A stretch of DNA of 64,000 nt from PoT sp049331405 (GCF_049331405.1 NZ_CP186274.1:4836001-4900000), one strand, 5' to 3'; positions 34,901-44,680 are shown, counted from the first letter of the stretch. The notes: generated from the letters alone by a model not told the origin. Translations and numbers: made by a program.

Positions 34901-37039
34901 TCAGGACGAGAACGGCAAAGGTGCAGAGCGACTCATCACGGGATGCTTCGATGTCACGACCTCGGGTTTCTCCAGGTCACGACCGATCTCGAGGGCGCCG
35001 ACCTCGCTGCCATCTTTCATCCCCATGAGGATGTTGTTGATCAGCGAAAGTGGCGGCTCCCTGGAAGGGTCCGACGGCGTCGCTACGGCCTCGGCCGCGT
35101 CGGATCGCTTCGGCTGGTACTCCGGCACGATCTCCTGGAGGAGGGCCACCAGCTCGTCGTGACGCGTCTCCGCGCTCCGGGAGAGTTCCTTGAGCCGGAG
35201 TCGAAGCCAGTCGAGCGAGCACTGACGATGTTGCGCCTTGAAGATCTTGGGGTGAGGCGTGGGGAGCCGCCGCTCTCGCGGGTCGTAGAGTTCTTCGTAG
35301 AGCTTCTCGCCCGGACGAAGCCCCGTGTAGACGATCTCGATCTCGCGATAATCCTGGAACCCGGAGAGCCGGATCAGGTCCTGCGCGAGGTCGGCCACCT
35401 TGATCGGCTGCCCCATGTCCAGCACGAAGATCTCGCCGCCGGAGCCGAGCGTCCCGGCCTGGAGGACGAGCTGGGTGGCCTCGGGGATCGTCATGAAGTA
35501 ACGCGTCACATCGGGATGTGTGACAGTGACAGGACCACCCCTTCGGATCTGCTCCTTGAAGACGGGGACCACGCTGCCGTTGGAGCCGAGCACGTTGCCG
35601 AACCGGACCGTCACGAGTCGCGTATCCACCTTGTCGGAGAGCGCCTGGACGTACATCTCGGCGACGCGCTTGCAAACCCCCATGACGCTCGACGGGTTGA
35701 CCGCCTTATCGGTCGAGATCATGACCAGGGCTTCCGCCCCGGCGGCCACGGCTTCGTCGACCAGCGTGCAGGACCCGATGATGTTGTTCTTGATCGCCTC
35801 GCCGACGTTCATCTCCATCATGGGGACGTGCTTATGGGCGGCGGCGTGGAAGACGACCTCGGGCTTATCCTTCTCAAAGATCGCGCGGAGGCGTCGGGCG
35901 TCGGTGATGCTCGCGACCCTGGCGACGATCTCGGTCGAGTCCGCTCTCTCGCGTAGCTCACGCTCGATCGCGAACATGCCGTTCTCGGAGTGGTCGAGCA
36001 GGATCAGACGCTTCGGCTGAAAGTTGAGCGACTGCCGGCAGAGCTCCGACCCGATGCTCCCCGCCGCGCCGGTCACCAGCACGACCCGATCTCGCAGGAA
36101 CCGGCCGATCGCCTCGGTGTCGAGCGTCACCGGCTCCCGGCAGAGGAGGTCTTCGATGTCGACGTCGCGCGGCTGGACCGTGAGCGATCCGGTCAACAGC
36201 GCGTCGAGACTGGGCACGACCTGGACCTTGACGCCGACCTCGTTGCAGTCGGAGACGAGCGTCCGCATCACCTCAACCGGGACGGAAGGGGTCGCGATGA
36301 GGACCAGGTCGATCCGCTTGCGAGAGGCGAAACGTCCAATCTCGTCGGGACGCCCGAGGACCCTCACCCCCGCCACGACCCTTCCCTTCATGCTGGCGTT
36401 GGGGTCGAGCAGGCCGAGCACTCGCATCCCCAGCCCCGGCCGGCTCTGCAACTCGCGGACGAGGGCGACCCCCACTTCCGACGAGCCCACCACGAGGGTA
36501 CGCCGATGGTCCTGCGACTTGAGCATGGGGTAATAGTATTCGCGGAGCAGTCGCGTGCTCCCACGGATCGCGCCGAAGAGGAGGAGCGTCGTCGCCCAGT
36601 CGAGCAGGATGATCGACCTCGGGATCCCCGTCGAGCCCGTCGTGATCCAGGCCTGGTTGATCAGGAAGATCACCAGCGAGCTCAGCGTGGCGGCCTCGGC
36701 GAGCTTGACGATGTCGGCGAACGTCGCGTAACGCCACCAGCCTCGATGGCTCCCCATCGCCATGAAGATCGCGAGCTTGGTCGCGAGGACCAGCGGGACC
36801 GTCCTCAACGCAAGTCGGCCCTGGAACGCCGGTATGTCTCCGTCAAATCGGAGGAGATACGCAATCTGATAGAAGCATACGAAGGCAACGACGTGCCCTA
36901 TGAGGATGATCCATTGCCGATATTTCGTGATTCGATGAAAGGCTTGCGACCCTCGGACCGCGCTTAAACAGAGCGGTAAGATCATGGACGAGTGAAGAGC
37001 TGCGGGACGCTTAACAGTCGGCGGACTGTATTGTCTCAT
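34901..37039 (-). CDS. Membrane-bound nucleotide-sugar 4,6-dehydratase, CapD/WbpM/FlaA1 long type
   Basis: 712 residues. Four N-terminal membrane helices (about 45-160) precede a first Rossmann fold (TLVVGSSEVGVALVREL) and a second, catalytic SDR domain (VLVTGAAGSIGSELCRQ, STDKAVNPSSVMGVCKR). The usual SDR Tyr is replaced by Met (VMGVCK), as in WbpM/CapD/PglF-type enzymes. It makes a 4-keto-6-deoxy sugar from UDP-GlcNAc, the substrate for a DegT aminotransferase such as the one at 16499-17749. The C-terminal about 90 residues are extra and low in pattern. It is the first gene of the minus-strand locus, with GAGGA 10 nt before ATG 37039. Confidence 0.93.
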   Translation of the reverse strand: MRQYSPPTVKRPAALHSSMILPLCLSAVRGSQAFHRITKYRQWIILIGHVVAFVCFYQIAYLLRFDGDIPAFQGRLALRTVPLVLATKLAIFMAMGSHRGWWRYATFADIVKLAEAATLSSLVIFLINQAWITTGSTGIPRSIILLDWATTLLLFGAIRGSTRLLREYYYPMLKSQDHRRTLVVGSSEVGVALVRELQSRPGLGMRVLGLLDPNASMKGRVVAGVRVLGRPDEIGRFASRKRIDLVLIATPSVPVEVMRTLVSDCNEVGVKVQVVPSLDALLTGSLTVQPRDVDIEDLLCREPVTLDTEAIGRFLRDRVVLVTGAAGSIGSELCRQSLNFQPKRLILLDHSENGMFAIERELRERADSTEIVARVASITDARRLRAIFEKDKPEVVFHAAAHKHVPMMEMNVGEAIKNNIIGSCTLVDEAVAAGAEALVMISTDKAVNPSSVMGVCKRVAEMYVQALSDKVDTRLVTVRFGNVLGSNGSVVPVFKEQIRRGGPVTVTHPDVTRYFMTIPEATQLVLQAGTLGSGGEIFVLDMGQPIKVADLAQDLIRLSGFQDYREIEIVYTGLRPGEKLYEELYDPRERRLPTPHPKIFKAQHRQCSLDWLRLRLKELSRSAETRHDELVALLQEIVPEYQPKRSDAAEAVATPSDPSREPPLSLINNILMGMKDGSEVGALEIGRDLEKPEVVTSKHPVMSRSAPLPFSS

Positions 37040-37748
37040 GGCGGTTCAGTCCTCACGTGGTGCAAGCATACGGTTCCTCTCCACGCGGCACGGGCGGGGA
37101 TCGGCTCGATGGCGCAGGGCCGTACGAGACCGGCGGGCCTCGGCAACGGCGGCCGTGGCCCTCCCCTCCCTTCGAGCGGGAGATGAACGAGGGGCGAGAC
37201 GTGGACGTCACACGGTCCCCGCCATCACCTGGGACTTGCCCCTTCAGCAGTAGTCAACCGATTGAGCTTCGCACTACCCAGTGTGGAACGTGGTACGCAC
37301 GGCTGATTCGCGTCGACCGGGTCGATCCGTCCTGAGCCGACTTCGCCTTCAATCCTCGAAGGCTCGAGCGATATATCTTCAACGCCGCTCGCGAATGACT
37401 CACGCCGGATGACCCTCGCCCGCATGCACGACTATGCGGACGGGGACCACTCCGCGGAGCTTGAGACGCTACAACAAGCCAGTTACAACAACCAAACCCG
37501 TCGAGTGATATTCGGTGTCGAGGCTATTGCCACAGGATATTAGACCAAGAGTCGACCGACCCGAATCGCACTCTCCGGGCCCTCAAGACCAACTTCGATC
37601 GCCGACGGCACTGTCGGCCAAGCAACAACCCACAAGCCTCAACACAACCTACACACATCGAATTCATCCGAACAAGACCCAACTCCCACGGAAGAGCACA
37701 ATCCGCAAATTTTTGTCGGCTTCCGGGTCCCATTCATCGCCTTAAATC

Positions 37749-37812
37749 TTCGAAATTATCTGGAATTCATCGTCCATGAATTCGAATCATTCTCTTCGAA
37801 TCCAGTTTCGAA
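37749..37812. promoter_or_regulatory. Cluster of four TTCGAA palindromes plus an 8-bp inverted repeat
   Basis: TTCGAA occurs at 37749-37754, 37781-37786, 37795-37800 and 37807-37812. Overlapping the first two is GAATTCAT (37763-37770), 5 nt, ATGAATTC (37776-37783), a perfect inverted repeat. Two further TTCGAA copies lie at 38152 and 38387. Clustering of this kind in a shared upstream region would suit binding of a dimeric regulator, but no regulator is known for it. Confidence 0.4.
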
Positions 37813-38380
37813 GACGTGTTATCTCGAAGTTTTATCGCCGAGAGCACGACTACCCACGAGCGCGGACCCTTCCCGAAGGAACTCATGGCCGAGCCATCTC
37901 CGTTCAGCGATATCGCAACCTGGGCAATGATTTAGGGAGTGCGTTCCGATCCAACCAGGGGAGACCCATCCCCTTAGGAGTGGCATTCGTCGGGGGGAGC
38001 GAGCCACACGCAGTCCGAACAACACAGCGATGATTGTGGATACAGCGTATATTGGTGGGGGATCGCCTGTCAAGGATCACTCGACGGCGGGGAGAATCAC
38101 CAGCATGGCAGCAGTAATGCGATCCAGCCGGCAAATAGTGACACAAAAAATTTCGAATGTGAGAAATCCTTCGATCCGACATTCCTCGTGTTAGGCTTGG
38201 TCGGACGGCTACTTTCCACTCCGACCGGTCGTGCGGCGGAGAACGAAGGGCGGGGCGAATCGAAACGAATCGGGTGTCACCGATCGCGTGGCCGGCTGTA
38301 GTGTGCTTGAATCGACGGCTTTGTCGAATCAATTCAACTCGAATTCCCTATAAGTTTTTTGAGAATCACTAATGTGTTGC

Positions 38381-38409
38381 TTGACATTCGAATGAGGAGC
38401 ACTTAGCTT
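38381..38409 (+). promoter_or_regulatory. Candidate promoter upstream of the plus-strand epimerase
   Basis: A perfect -35-like TTGACA at 38381-38386 is followed after 17 nt by TAGCTT at 38404-38409, a weak -10. The spacer starts with TTCGAA (38387-38392), the same motif that clusters 600 bp upstream, which would put a repressor site inside the promoter. The 5' leader would be about 240 nt. Confidence 0.3.
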
Positions 38410-38656
38410 CTCTTCAGGTCGTGCGATTTCTCTGCCTAACCGCTAAGAACATCTTTCAAGCCTCTTAAGCCATCGTCGCCGCCAATCCTCCCTGGCCGCG
38501 TGCGTGAGCGAATCCCTACGTCTTCAGTTCGCCTTGGATCGCCGCCTCAACTCGAAGGATGAGTGGGCCGGCAAGGCGCCTCGACCCCATGCGATCCTGC
38601 GACGGCCGGCCGTGCATTAAGTCCATTCCGAGGCATCCGAAGGTAACAACGAGACC

Positions 38657-39619
38657 ATGTTACACAGCGGAAGAGAACTCGCCCTCGTCACCGGGGGCGC
38701 CGGCTTCATCGGCTCCCACCTCGTCGAGGCCCTACTGGCCGAGGGGCTCCGGGTTCGCGTCGCGGACAACTTGAGCACGGGCCGACGTTCCAACCTCCAG
38801 GGGATGGAAGGCGCGATCGAGTGGTTCGAGCTGGACCTCTCCAACTTCGAGAATTGCCGCAAGGTCGCGGAAGGGGTGGACTTCGTCTTCCATCAGGCGG
38901 CGATCCCGAGTGTACCCCGCTCCGTCAAGGAACCGCTGACCTCGCACGAGAATGGGCCGACGACGACTCTCAACGTGCTCGAAGCCTCGCGACAGGCCGG
39001 TGTCCGCCGGGTCATGTTCGCCGCGTCCAGCAGTGCCTATGGCGAGACGGAAGAACTCCCCAAGCACGAAGGTATGCCACCCAATCCGCTGAGCCCTTAC
39101 GCCGCCGGTAAGCTCGCCGGCGAGCACTACGTTCGCGTCTACGCAAAATCGATGGGCCTTGACGGCGTAAGCCTGCGTTACTTCAACATCTTCGGCCCTC
39201 GTCAGGACCCCTCGAGCCCTTATAGCGGGGTGATCTCGCAATTCTCCAAGGGGATGGCGGAAGGTCGACGCCCCTCGATCTACGGGGACGGCCAGCAGAC
39301 CCGCGACTTCACCTTCGTCGCCAACGCGGTCGCCGCGAACCTCCTGGCGATGCGGGCGCCGCATCCGCTCAAGGGCGAGGTCTACAACGTCGGGGGCGGC
39401 GAGCGCATCAGCCTGCTCGACCTGGTCGCCTCGATCAACGCGATCCTCGGGACCGACCTGGAACCCACGTTCCTGCCGCCGAGGGCCGGGGACATCCGCG
39501 ACTCGCTCGCGAGCCTGACTCGCATCAAGGCCGCGATCGGTTATGAGCCGGTCGTCAACTTCGAGGAAGGCCTGTCGCGGACCGTCCAGAGCCAGGCCTC
39601 CGTCGCGACGGTCGGCTGA
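38657..39619 (+). CDS. UDP-hexose/UDP-HexNAc 4-epimerase-like extended SDR
   Basis: The 320-residue enzyme has ALVTGGAGFIGSHLVEALL for NAD binding, VMFAASSSAYGET with the catalytic Ser, SPYAAGKLAGEHY with Tyr and Lys, LRYFNIFGPRQDP, and YGDGQQTRDFTFV. The pattern is closest to the GalE/WbpP (UDP-GlcNAc 4-epimerase) group. It interconverts C4 epimers of UDP sugars, likely giving UDP-GalNAc or UDP-Gal for glycan synthesis. It is the first gene on the plus strand after the divergent region. AAGG sits about 12 nt before the ATG. Confidence 0.9.
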   Translation: MLHSGRELALVTGGAGFIGSHLVEALLAEGLRVRVADNLSTGRRSNLQGMEGAIEWFELDLSNFENCRKVAEGVDFVFHQAAIPSVPRSVKEPLTSHENGPTTTLNVLEASRQAGVRRVMFAASSSAYGETEELPKHEGMPPNPLSPYAAGKLAGEHYVRVYAKSMGLDGVSLRYFNIFGPRQDPSSPYSGVISQFSKGMAEGRRPSIYGDGQQTRDFTFVANAVAANLLAMRAPHPLKGEVYNVGGGERISLLDLVASINAILGTDLEPTFLPPRAGDIRDSLASLTRIKAAIGYEPVVNFEEGLSRTVQSQASVATVG

Positions 39620-39997
39620 CACGCATTGATATCAAAGGGAAGCACCGCGGGCCGTGACCGGAATCTCAAACCAAGGTGGAGGGCAAGACCGCCAACTCGT
39701 GTTCGCCGCCGAGAGCCTGGGAACCAGGACCGCGGCCGGCGAGAACCTCCCGGAGATCGCCCGGGAGTGCCGTCGATACTCGGGCCGGGACTCGATCCAC
39801 GCCCGAATCAGTCTCCCAACTTCGGATGCCAACTGATTTCAAGCGACCACGGTGGAGATCGTCGCGGGGTCTCGGAGGCCTGGGGCCCGCCAACGGTCTC
39901 GCGGATGTCGGATCTCGTCCGGGAAGGAACCTCAGGAACCCAAAGAGCCAAGAGAGCGACCTCCATCGCCCGCCGGAATCCAAGGAGCGCCTTGCGC
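39620..39997. other. Non-coding gap after the epimerase
   Basis: 378 bp with an open frame that continues into the next gene but encodes only Arg/Pro/Gly-rich sequence, unlike a real protein. The ribosome-binding site AAGGAG (39982-39987) for the secreted coiled-coil protein is at its right edge. No terminator or conserved RNA was recognised. Confidence 0.5.
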
Positions 39998-40540
39998 ATG
40001 CTCATACCAATCCGTCGAAAAATCGCCTGGCTATTGCCACTCGTGGTGGTCGGCCTGGGCCTGAGCGAAGCCCGGGCGCAATCGCCCACGAACCGTCGCA
40101 CTCGGGATGCGAGCTACCTGAATTTCCTCCTCGGCGCGCAGGAAGAGGCGATCCTCGCCAACCTCACCGCGCGAGCGACGACGATCCAGCAGCAGCTCAC
40201 GCGACTCTCGCTGTTGACCCCGAAGACCCCGCGAATCGACGCCCAGGAGCGGAGACTCGAAGCCGCCGCGCAGCGGACGGCCTTCCTCCTCCAGAATCCG
40301 CCGCTGCCGCCGCTGTATCGCGTGCTGAACAACCGGCTGCAGGCGATCCAGGCGTCGTTGGTCTTGCTCGACAACCGCCTGAATCAGCTCCTCTCTCTGG
40401 TCCCCAGGAACCCCGTGCAGGCCCAGCGGATCCAGCGCCTGGAGCAGCAATTGGCGGCGAGACGAAGCATCCTCCAGCTCAATGAGCAGTTCTATGCCGC
40501 GGCCATCGCAGGCCGAGGGCCAGCCACCCCGGCGCGTTGA
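39998..40540 (+). CDS. Secreted coiled-coil protein, hypothetical
   Basis: 180 residues. A signal peptide (basic MLIPIRRK, core IAWLLPLVVVGLGL, cleavage after SEARA) is followed by two long amphipathic helices rich in Leu, Gln and Arg (TARATTIQQQLTRLSLL, then NRLQAIQASLVLLDNRLNQLL and VQAQRIQRLEQQLAARR). There are no cysteines or catalytic motifs. AAGGAG lies 10 nt before ATG 39998, and 4 nt before an in-frame TTG at 39992 that may be used instead. Its place between glycan genes suggests an envelope role, but no family is recognised. Confidence 0.7.
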   Translation: MLIPIRRKIAWLLPLVVVGLGLSEARAQSPTNRRTRDASYLNFLLGAQEEAILANLTARATTIQQQLTRLSLLTPKTPRIDAQERRLEAAAQRTAFLLQNPPLPPLYRVLNNRLQAIQASLVLLDNRLNQLLSLVPRNPVQAQRIQRLEQQLAARRSILQLNEQFYAAAIAGRGPATPAR

Positions 40541-40782
40541 CGCGTCGGAACGACGGCTCCCCTAACGCAACCCAGAGGCCTTGAGCGCCCTCTACGTTCC
40601 TTCGGGAACATCGAGGGCTCGCGAACGGCCCGACGGATCGTCGCCCTCGATCCAGGCGGGGTCTCGCTGTTGTCATCCCTGCGACGTTGCCAAGGGTGTC
40701 AGGCATCCCGGTTGTGCAAGGGACCAACAGGTTCACGGACCCCGACCTATCCTCGGGAACGCCCACGCTCCGATGGCTCCAC

Positions 40783-43410
40783 ATGACTACACAAACCAAC
40801 ATCGATAGACAGGCCAGATCTCGGCTCCTGGACCAGGCGTCGGAGGCGGTGATGCTGGCGATGGCCTGCCTCACCCCCTGGGCGTTCGGTTCCGTCGACG
40901 GGTGGGCGATGCTCGGCATCCTCCTCGGGACAATCGCGCTGGCGCTCCTGGGGTTGGTGCGAGGATGGGGTGAGGCCGGGACTCGCGGAGCCGCGACGTG
41001 CCTGCCCAGCCTGGCCCTGCTCGGCCTGATCGCCTTGGCGCTCATCCAGTCGAGGTCCTTTCCCGAGCGGCTCCTGGCCCGGATCAGCCCGCAGGCGGCC
41101 GGTCTGCGTACGAGCCTGTTCCCGAAGGCGCTCGAGGTCGTGGCCGGCTCCTCCCTGCCCGCGGCCAGGGGCGCCGAATCGACGCTGAGCCTCGTGCCCG
41201 AGGAGACCATCAACACCTGCCTCGCACTGACGGCGGCCTGGATCCTATTTCAGTCGGTGCTCAACCTGGGAGGAGGCCTGGCCTCGTTCCGGAGGTTCGC
41301 CACGGCCATCGCGATCAACGCCGCGTTTCTCGCCTTCTTCGCCTTGATCCAGTCGCTGAGCTGGAACGGCAAGATCTACTGGATCCGCCCGTCGTCGCAA
41401 CCATTCGGGCCCTGGTACTCGGGGGGGCCATTCGTCTGCCATAACCACCTCGCCGCCTACCTCAATCTCGGCCTCGGGCTCTGCATCGGGTCGTTGCTCG
41501 CCGCGGGGCGCGAGCCCAGGCGGACACGCGCCGGCGGCTCTTGGCTCTGGTATTCGTACGCGATGACCTTGATCGTCGTCGGGCTGCTCAGTTCGCACTC
41601 GCGAGGCGGCTTTGTCTCGGCGGTCGTGGCTTCGCTCGTGGTGCTGGTCCTCTGGCGTCCCAGGGTTTCTCGACCCCAGGTGGGCCTGCTCGTCTTCCTG
41701 GCCATGGCCCCGATGCTGATGATGGCCGTCGGCAGCCTCTCGCCGTTCCAGCGACTCGGCACGATCCTCGGCCGAGACGCCTTCGCACCCAGGCTGAAGA
41801 TCTGGGGGCAATCGCTCTCGGTCTGGCGGGATTATCCCGCGGTGGGGACGGGGCTCGGCTCATTTCCGTTCGCCGTCGCATCCTACGGGAAGGTCGATCG
41901 AGGCGTCTTCTACGGGCATGCCGAGAATGAGTATCTCGAACTCCTCGTGGAAACCGGCATCATCGGGCTAGGCATCGGCATCGCCGCCATCGCGGCAACC
42001 CTGAGGCTCGCCGGGCGAGCCTTTACGAGCACCCGCATCGCGAGCGATCGCCTGATCGTGCTCGGCGGCTTGTGGAGCCTCTTCGCCTTGCTTGTCCAAT
42101 GCATGAGCGACTTCTGCCTCCACATCCCCGGCGTGGCGGTCACGGCGCTCATGCTGATCGGCCACCTCTGCCGCCTCGGCCTCAGGGCTCGGCAAACTTC
42201 GGAGGTCGCGGGCGCGGATGCGCAGGTGGTCGGACCACGCCTCGCGGGACGCGCGGTCCTGCTCGCATCGGCCGTCGCCGCGGTCGCGATCCTCATCCCG
42301 ACCTTCCGGCTCGCTCGTGCCGAAATCCTCCTCTCGAGGGGGAACGTCCCCTTGCCTGGGTCATCGGTACCGACGATCCAGCCCACGAGCCTGCCGCTGG
42401 AACAACTCGAGGCGATGGAGCGTGCGCTGAAGGCCGCGTTGGCCGTCCGCCCGAACTGGGCCGAGGGGCACCTCCGGCTCGGCCTGACGCGACTCGATCT
42501 CTATCGCACGATCACCGATCAAGCCATCGGCGACCAGGTGCCCGATGCCGACCGTAGGGCGCTGCTGTCGGACCCGTTCTGGCTCTACCGCCTCGCTCAC
42601 GCGGGAAAGGTCGGCGACGAGATCGAGGTTGACTCGTTCCTCGAGCAGGAGCCAATCCGCCGCTTCATCCTCCCGGCGGCCACTGATTTCCTCGAGGCCA
42701 GGCGATGCGCACCGACGCTCGCACTGTCACACGCCGGGCTCGCGACCGTCGATTACTTGCTCGAAGGTAGAGAGCCCACCAGCGTCTACCTCGAGAGGGC
42801 GGCGAGGCTGGCAGGCGCCGACACGCGATCTCTCCAGTACGTCGCCAACCTCTCCGCGATGGCGGGCGATTTCAAGCTCGCGGCCTCCTGCTGGAAACGA
42901 GTGCTCGAAGGGTTCGTGGTCGACTGGACCGAGGTGGCCGATTCCGCGACGACGGTCCTGACGCCGGAGCAGATCCTTCGGGACGTCATCCCGCCGCGCG
43001 GCCGCTATCCGCTCTGGTTCGCCGACCGACTCTACCAGGGCATCGCGTCGCGCGAGCCTCGCGAACTCTTCCTCCGCGAGGCGTTGGTGCGCCTGCCCGA
43101 CGAAACGGACTTATCCGAAACAGAGAAACTCCATGAAGAGTACTTGATTCGTTGCCGGCTCGGGGAGATTGCAAGAGCCCGCGAGATCGCGAGCGAGATG
43201 CTCGAACGGGAGCCGCTCCAGACGCGATGGCGCGTGGAATATATCGATAGGCTTTGCGATTGGGGGCTGTTCAAGGCCGCTCGCGAGCAGGCGTTGGTCG
43301 GGCTCCAGATCGATCCCGAATTCCCCGAACTCAAGCACAGGCTCGACATCATCGCGGACAACCTAGCTCGCAACGGGCAGTCGCGGTCGCCTTTCATCAG
43401 GATCCCCTGA
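40783..43410 (+). CDS. Large O-antigen-ligase/polymerase-like membrane protein with C-terminal periplasmic/TPR-like region
   Basis: About 875 residues. The first 500 hold ten to twelve hydrophobic segments with an O-antigen ligase (Wzy_C) core: CHNHLAAYLNLGLGL, SHSRGGFVSAVVASL, GTGLGSFPFAVASYGK and YGHAENEYLELLVETG. The rest is soluble and helical, with pairs such as LAVRPNWAEGHLRLGL and SHAGLATVDYLLEG that resemble tetratricopeptide units, ending GLQIDPEFPELKHRL. This resembles planctomycete O-antigen ligases with TPR tails. It may join glycan chains to lipid or protein acceptors. ATG 40783 is chosen, as the upstream TTG frame from 40687 looks non-coding; no strong ribosome-binding site is seen. 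Confidence 0.87.
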   Translation: MTTQTNIDRQARSRLLDQASEAVMLAMACLTPWAFGSVDGWAMLGILLGTIALALLGLVRGWGEAGTRGAATCLPSLALLGLIALALIQSRSFPERLLARISPQAAGLRTSLFPKALEVVAGSSLPAARGAESTLSLVPEETINTCLALTAAWILFQSVLNLGGGLASFRRFATAIAINAAFLAFFALIQSLSWNGKIYWIRPSSQPFGPWYSGGPFVCHNHLAAYLNLGLGLCIGSLLAAGREPRRTRAGGSWLWYSYAMTLIVVGLLSSHSRGGFVSAVVASLVVLVLWRPRVSRPQVGLLVFLAMAPMLMMAVGSLSPFQRLGTILGRDAFAPRLKIWGQSLSVWRDYPAVGTGLGSFPFAVASYGKVDRGVFYGHAENEYLELLVETGIIGLGIGIAAIAATLRLAGRAFTSTRIASDRLIVLGGLWSLFALLVQCMSDFCLHIPGVAVTALMLIGHLCRLGLRARQTSEVAGADAQVVGPRLAGRAVLLASAVAAVAILIPTFRLARAEILLSRGNVPLPGSSVPTIQPTSLPLEQLEAMERALKAALAVRPNWAEGHLRLGLTRLDLYRTITDQAIGDQVPDADRRALLSDPFWLYRLAHAGKVGDEIEVDSFLEQEPIRRFILPAATDFLEARRCAPTLALSHAGLATVDYLLEGREPTSVYLERAARLAGADTRSLQYVANLSAMAGDFKLAASCWKRVLEGFVVDWTEVADSATTVLTPEQILRDVIPPRGRYPLWFADRLYQGIASREPRELFLREALVRLPDETDLSETEKLHEEYLIRCRLGEIARAREIASEMLEREPLQTRWRVEYIDRLCDWGLFKAAREQALVGLQIDPEFPELKHRLDIIADNLARNGQSRSPFIRIP

Positions 43411-43462
43411 CGTCGTAGACAGGGGTGCGATCGGTTATTCCCGAACCTCGAGATTTCCCCCG

Positions 43463-43486
43463 GGCAACGTTGCCTGAACACTTTTT
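43463..43486 (+). terminator. Weak hairpin/palindrome followed by T-run after the ligase gene
   Basis: GGCAACGTTGCC is a perfect 12-bp palindrome at 43463-43474, followed by TGAACAC and TTTTT (43482-43486). Having no loop, the stem is poor as a terminator; it might instead be an operator for the pse operon 230 bp downstream. Confidence 0.25.
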
Positions 43487-43705
43487 GAGTTGTGTCCTCT
43501 TGAGATATCTGCGCGAAGCCAAATGACGCTTCGGGCGAGCAGAAACCTCGAAACGCGCAGGCTCGGCGTCCGGGCTGCGGGCGATTCATCGCGATCGCTC
43601 CCGCGGCTTTCGGCAACGGATAACGCCCGATCCGGGCTCGTCCCGCTCACCGTGCCTCGTCGGCAGCCTTGATGCGATAGCTACCGGTCTAGAAAGGAAC
43701 GACGC

Positions 43706-44680
43706 ATGAATTGGTCCGGGTTGAGTGTGCTGGTGACTGGGGGCACGGGCTCCTTCGGTAAGAAGTTCACGGAGACCATGCTCCGCGACCATAAGCCGAG
43801 GCGGTTGATCATCTTCAGCCGGGATGAGCTCAAGCAGCATGAAATGCGGACGTCGGGCTATGATCACGAAAGCCTCCGCTATTTCATCGGTGACGTCCGG
43901 GACGTCGATCGCCTGCGAAGGGCGATGCAAGGGGTCGACGTCGTCGTCCACGCGGCGGCGATGAAGCAGGTCCCCGCCTGCGAGTTCAACCCGATCGAGG
44001 CCGTGAGGACGAACGTCGACGGCTCGCGCAACATCATCGACGCCGCGCTCGATTGCGGCGTGAGCAAGGTCCTCGCCATCAGCACCGATAAGGCCGTCAG
44101 CCCGGCCAACCTCTATGGCGCCACCAAGCTCGTGGCCGAGAAGTTGTTCGTCCAGGCGAACTCCTATCGAGGAAACGGACCCTCGCGTTTCAGTTGCGTC
44201 CGCTACGGCAACGTGGTCGGCAGCCGAGGCAGCGTCATCCCGCTCTTCGTCGAACAGCGCAAGAATGGCCGCGTGACGATCACCGACCCGCGCATGACCC
44301 GGTTCTGGCTGACGCTGGACAAGGGGGTCAAGTTCGTCATCCGCTGCATCGAGGAGATGCAAGGCGGCGAGGTCTTCATCCCCAAGATCCCCAGCACGAA
44401 CATCATGGAGCTGGTCAAGGCCGTCGCGAGCGACTGCCAGGTCGACGAGATCGGCATCCGCCCCGGCGAGAAGTTGCACGAAGTCCTCATCTCGTCCGAT
44501 GAGTCGCGACACACGATCGAGCTTGAAGACATGTACGTCCTCCAGGCCGCTTATGCCTCGTGGAGCCAACTCGCTTCGAAGGGCCGCCCCCTGCCCGACG
44601 GCTTCTGCTACAGCAGCGACAACAATGCCCAGTCGCTCAAGGTCAACGAGTTGCGGGCCCTGGCCGAGGAGGGGCATTGA
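43706..44680 (+). CDS. pseB: UDP-N-acetylglucosamine 4,6-dehydratase (inverting), PseB
   Basis: 324 residues, the usual PseB length. It starts SVLVTGGTGSFGKKFTETML, continues IIFSRDELKQHEM and HAAAMKQVPACEFNP, and has the catalytic Tyr/Lys in PANLYGATKLVAEKL and VRYGNVVGSRGSVIP. PseB dehydrates UDP-GlcNAc and inverts C5, giving the 4-keto-L-arabino sugar that begins pseudaminic acid synthesis. GGA stands before the ATG (AAAGGAACGACGC). It is followed by PseC in a TTGA overlap, opening an eight-gene plus-strand operon. Confidence 0.95.
   Translation: MNWSGLSVLVTGGTGSFGKKFTETMLRDHKPRRLIIFSRDELKQHEMRTSGYDHESLRYFIGDVRDVDRLRRAMQGVDVVVHAAAMKQVPACEFNPIEAVRTNVDGSRNIIDAALDCGVSKVLAISTDKAVSPANLYGATKLVAEKLFVQANSYRGNGPSRFSCVRYGNVVGSRGSVIPLFVEQRKNGRVTITDPRMTRFWLTLDKGVKFVIRCIEEMQGGEVFIPKIPSTNIMELVKAVASDCQVDEIGIRPGEKLHEVLISSDESRHTIELEDMYVLQAAYASWSQLASKGRPLPDGFCYSSDNNAQSLKVNELRALAEEGH

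Larger units (their letters stand above)
37040..38656. other. 1.6-kb divergent non-coding region between two glycan operons
   Basis: No convincing gene on either strand. The short frames here are Arg/Ser/Pro-rich, have no ribosome-binding sites and contain mixed third-position bases. The stretch 37230-38460 is clearly AT-richer than the flanking genes. It must hold the promoters for the minus-strand locus (37039 leftward) and the plus-strand epimerase (38657 rightward). Six TTCGAA sites are present, four of them within 64 bp. I see no riboswitch core, tRNA or transposon remnant. Confidence 0.6.

Noticed and set aside
37040..38656. Possible small genes in the long intergenic region
   Set aside because: Frames up to about 140 codons exist, but none has a ribosome-binding site, coding-like third positions or plausible protein composition.
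39626..39997. Longer N-terminus for the secreted coiled-coil protein
   Set aside because: The upstream in-frame stretch is Arg/Pro-rich and would bury the clear signal peptide that begins at 39998.
38300..40000. Possible cyclic-di-GMP riboswitch before glycan genes
   Set aside because: I looked for the conserved core of the GEMM type and did not find it.
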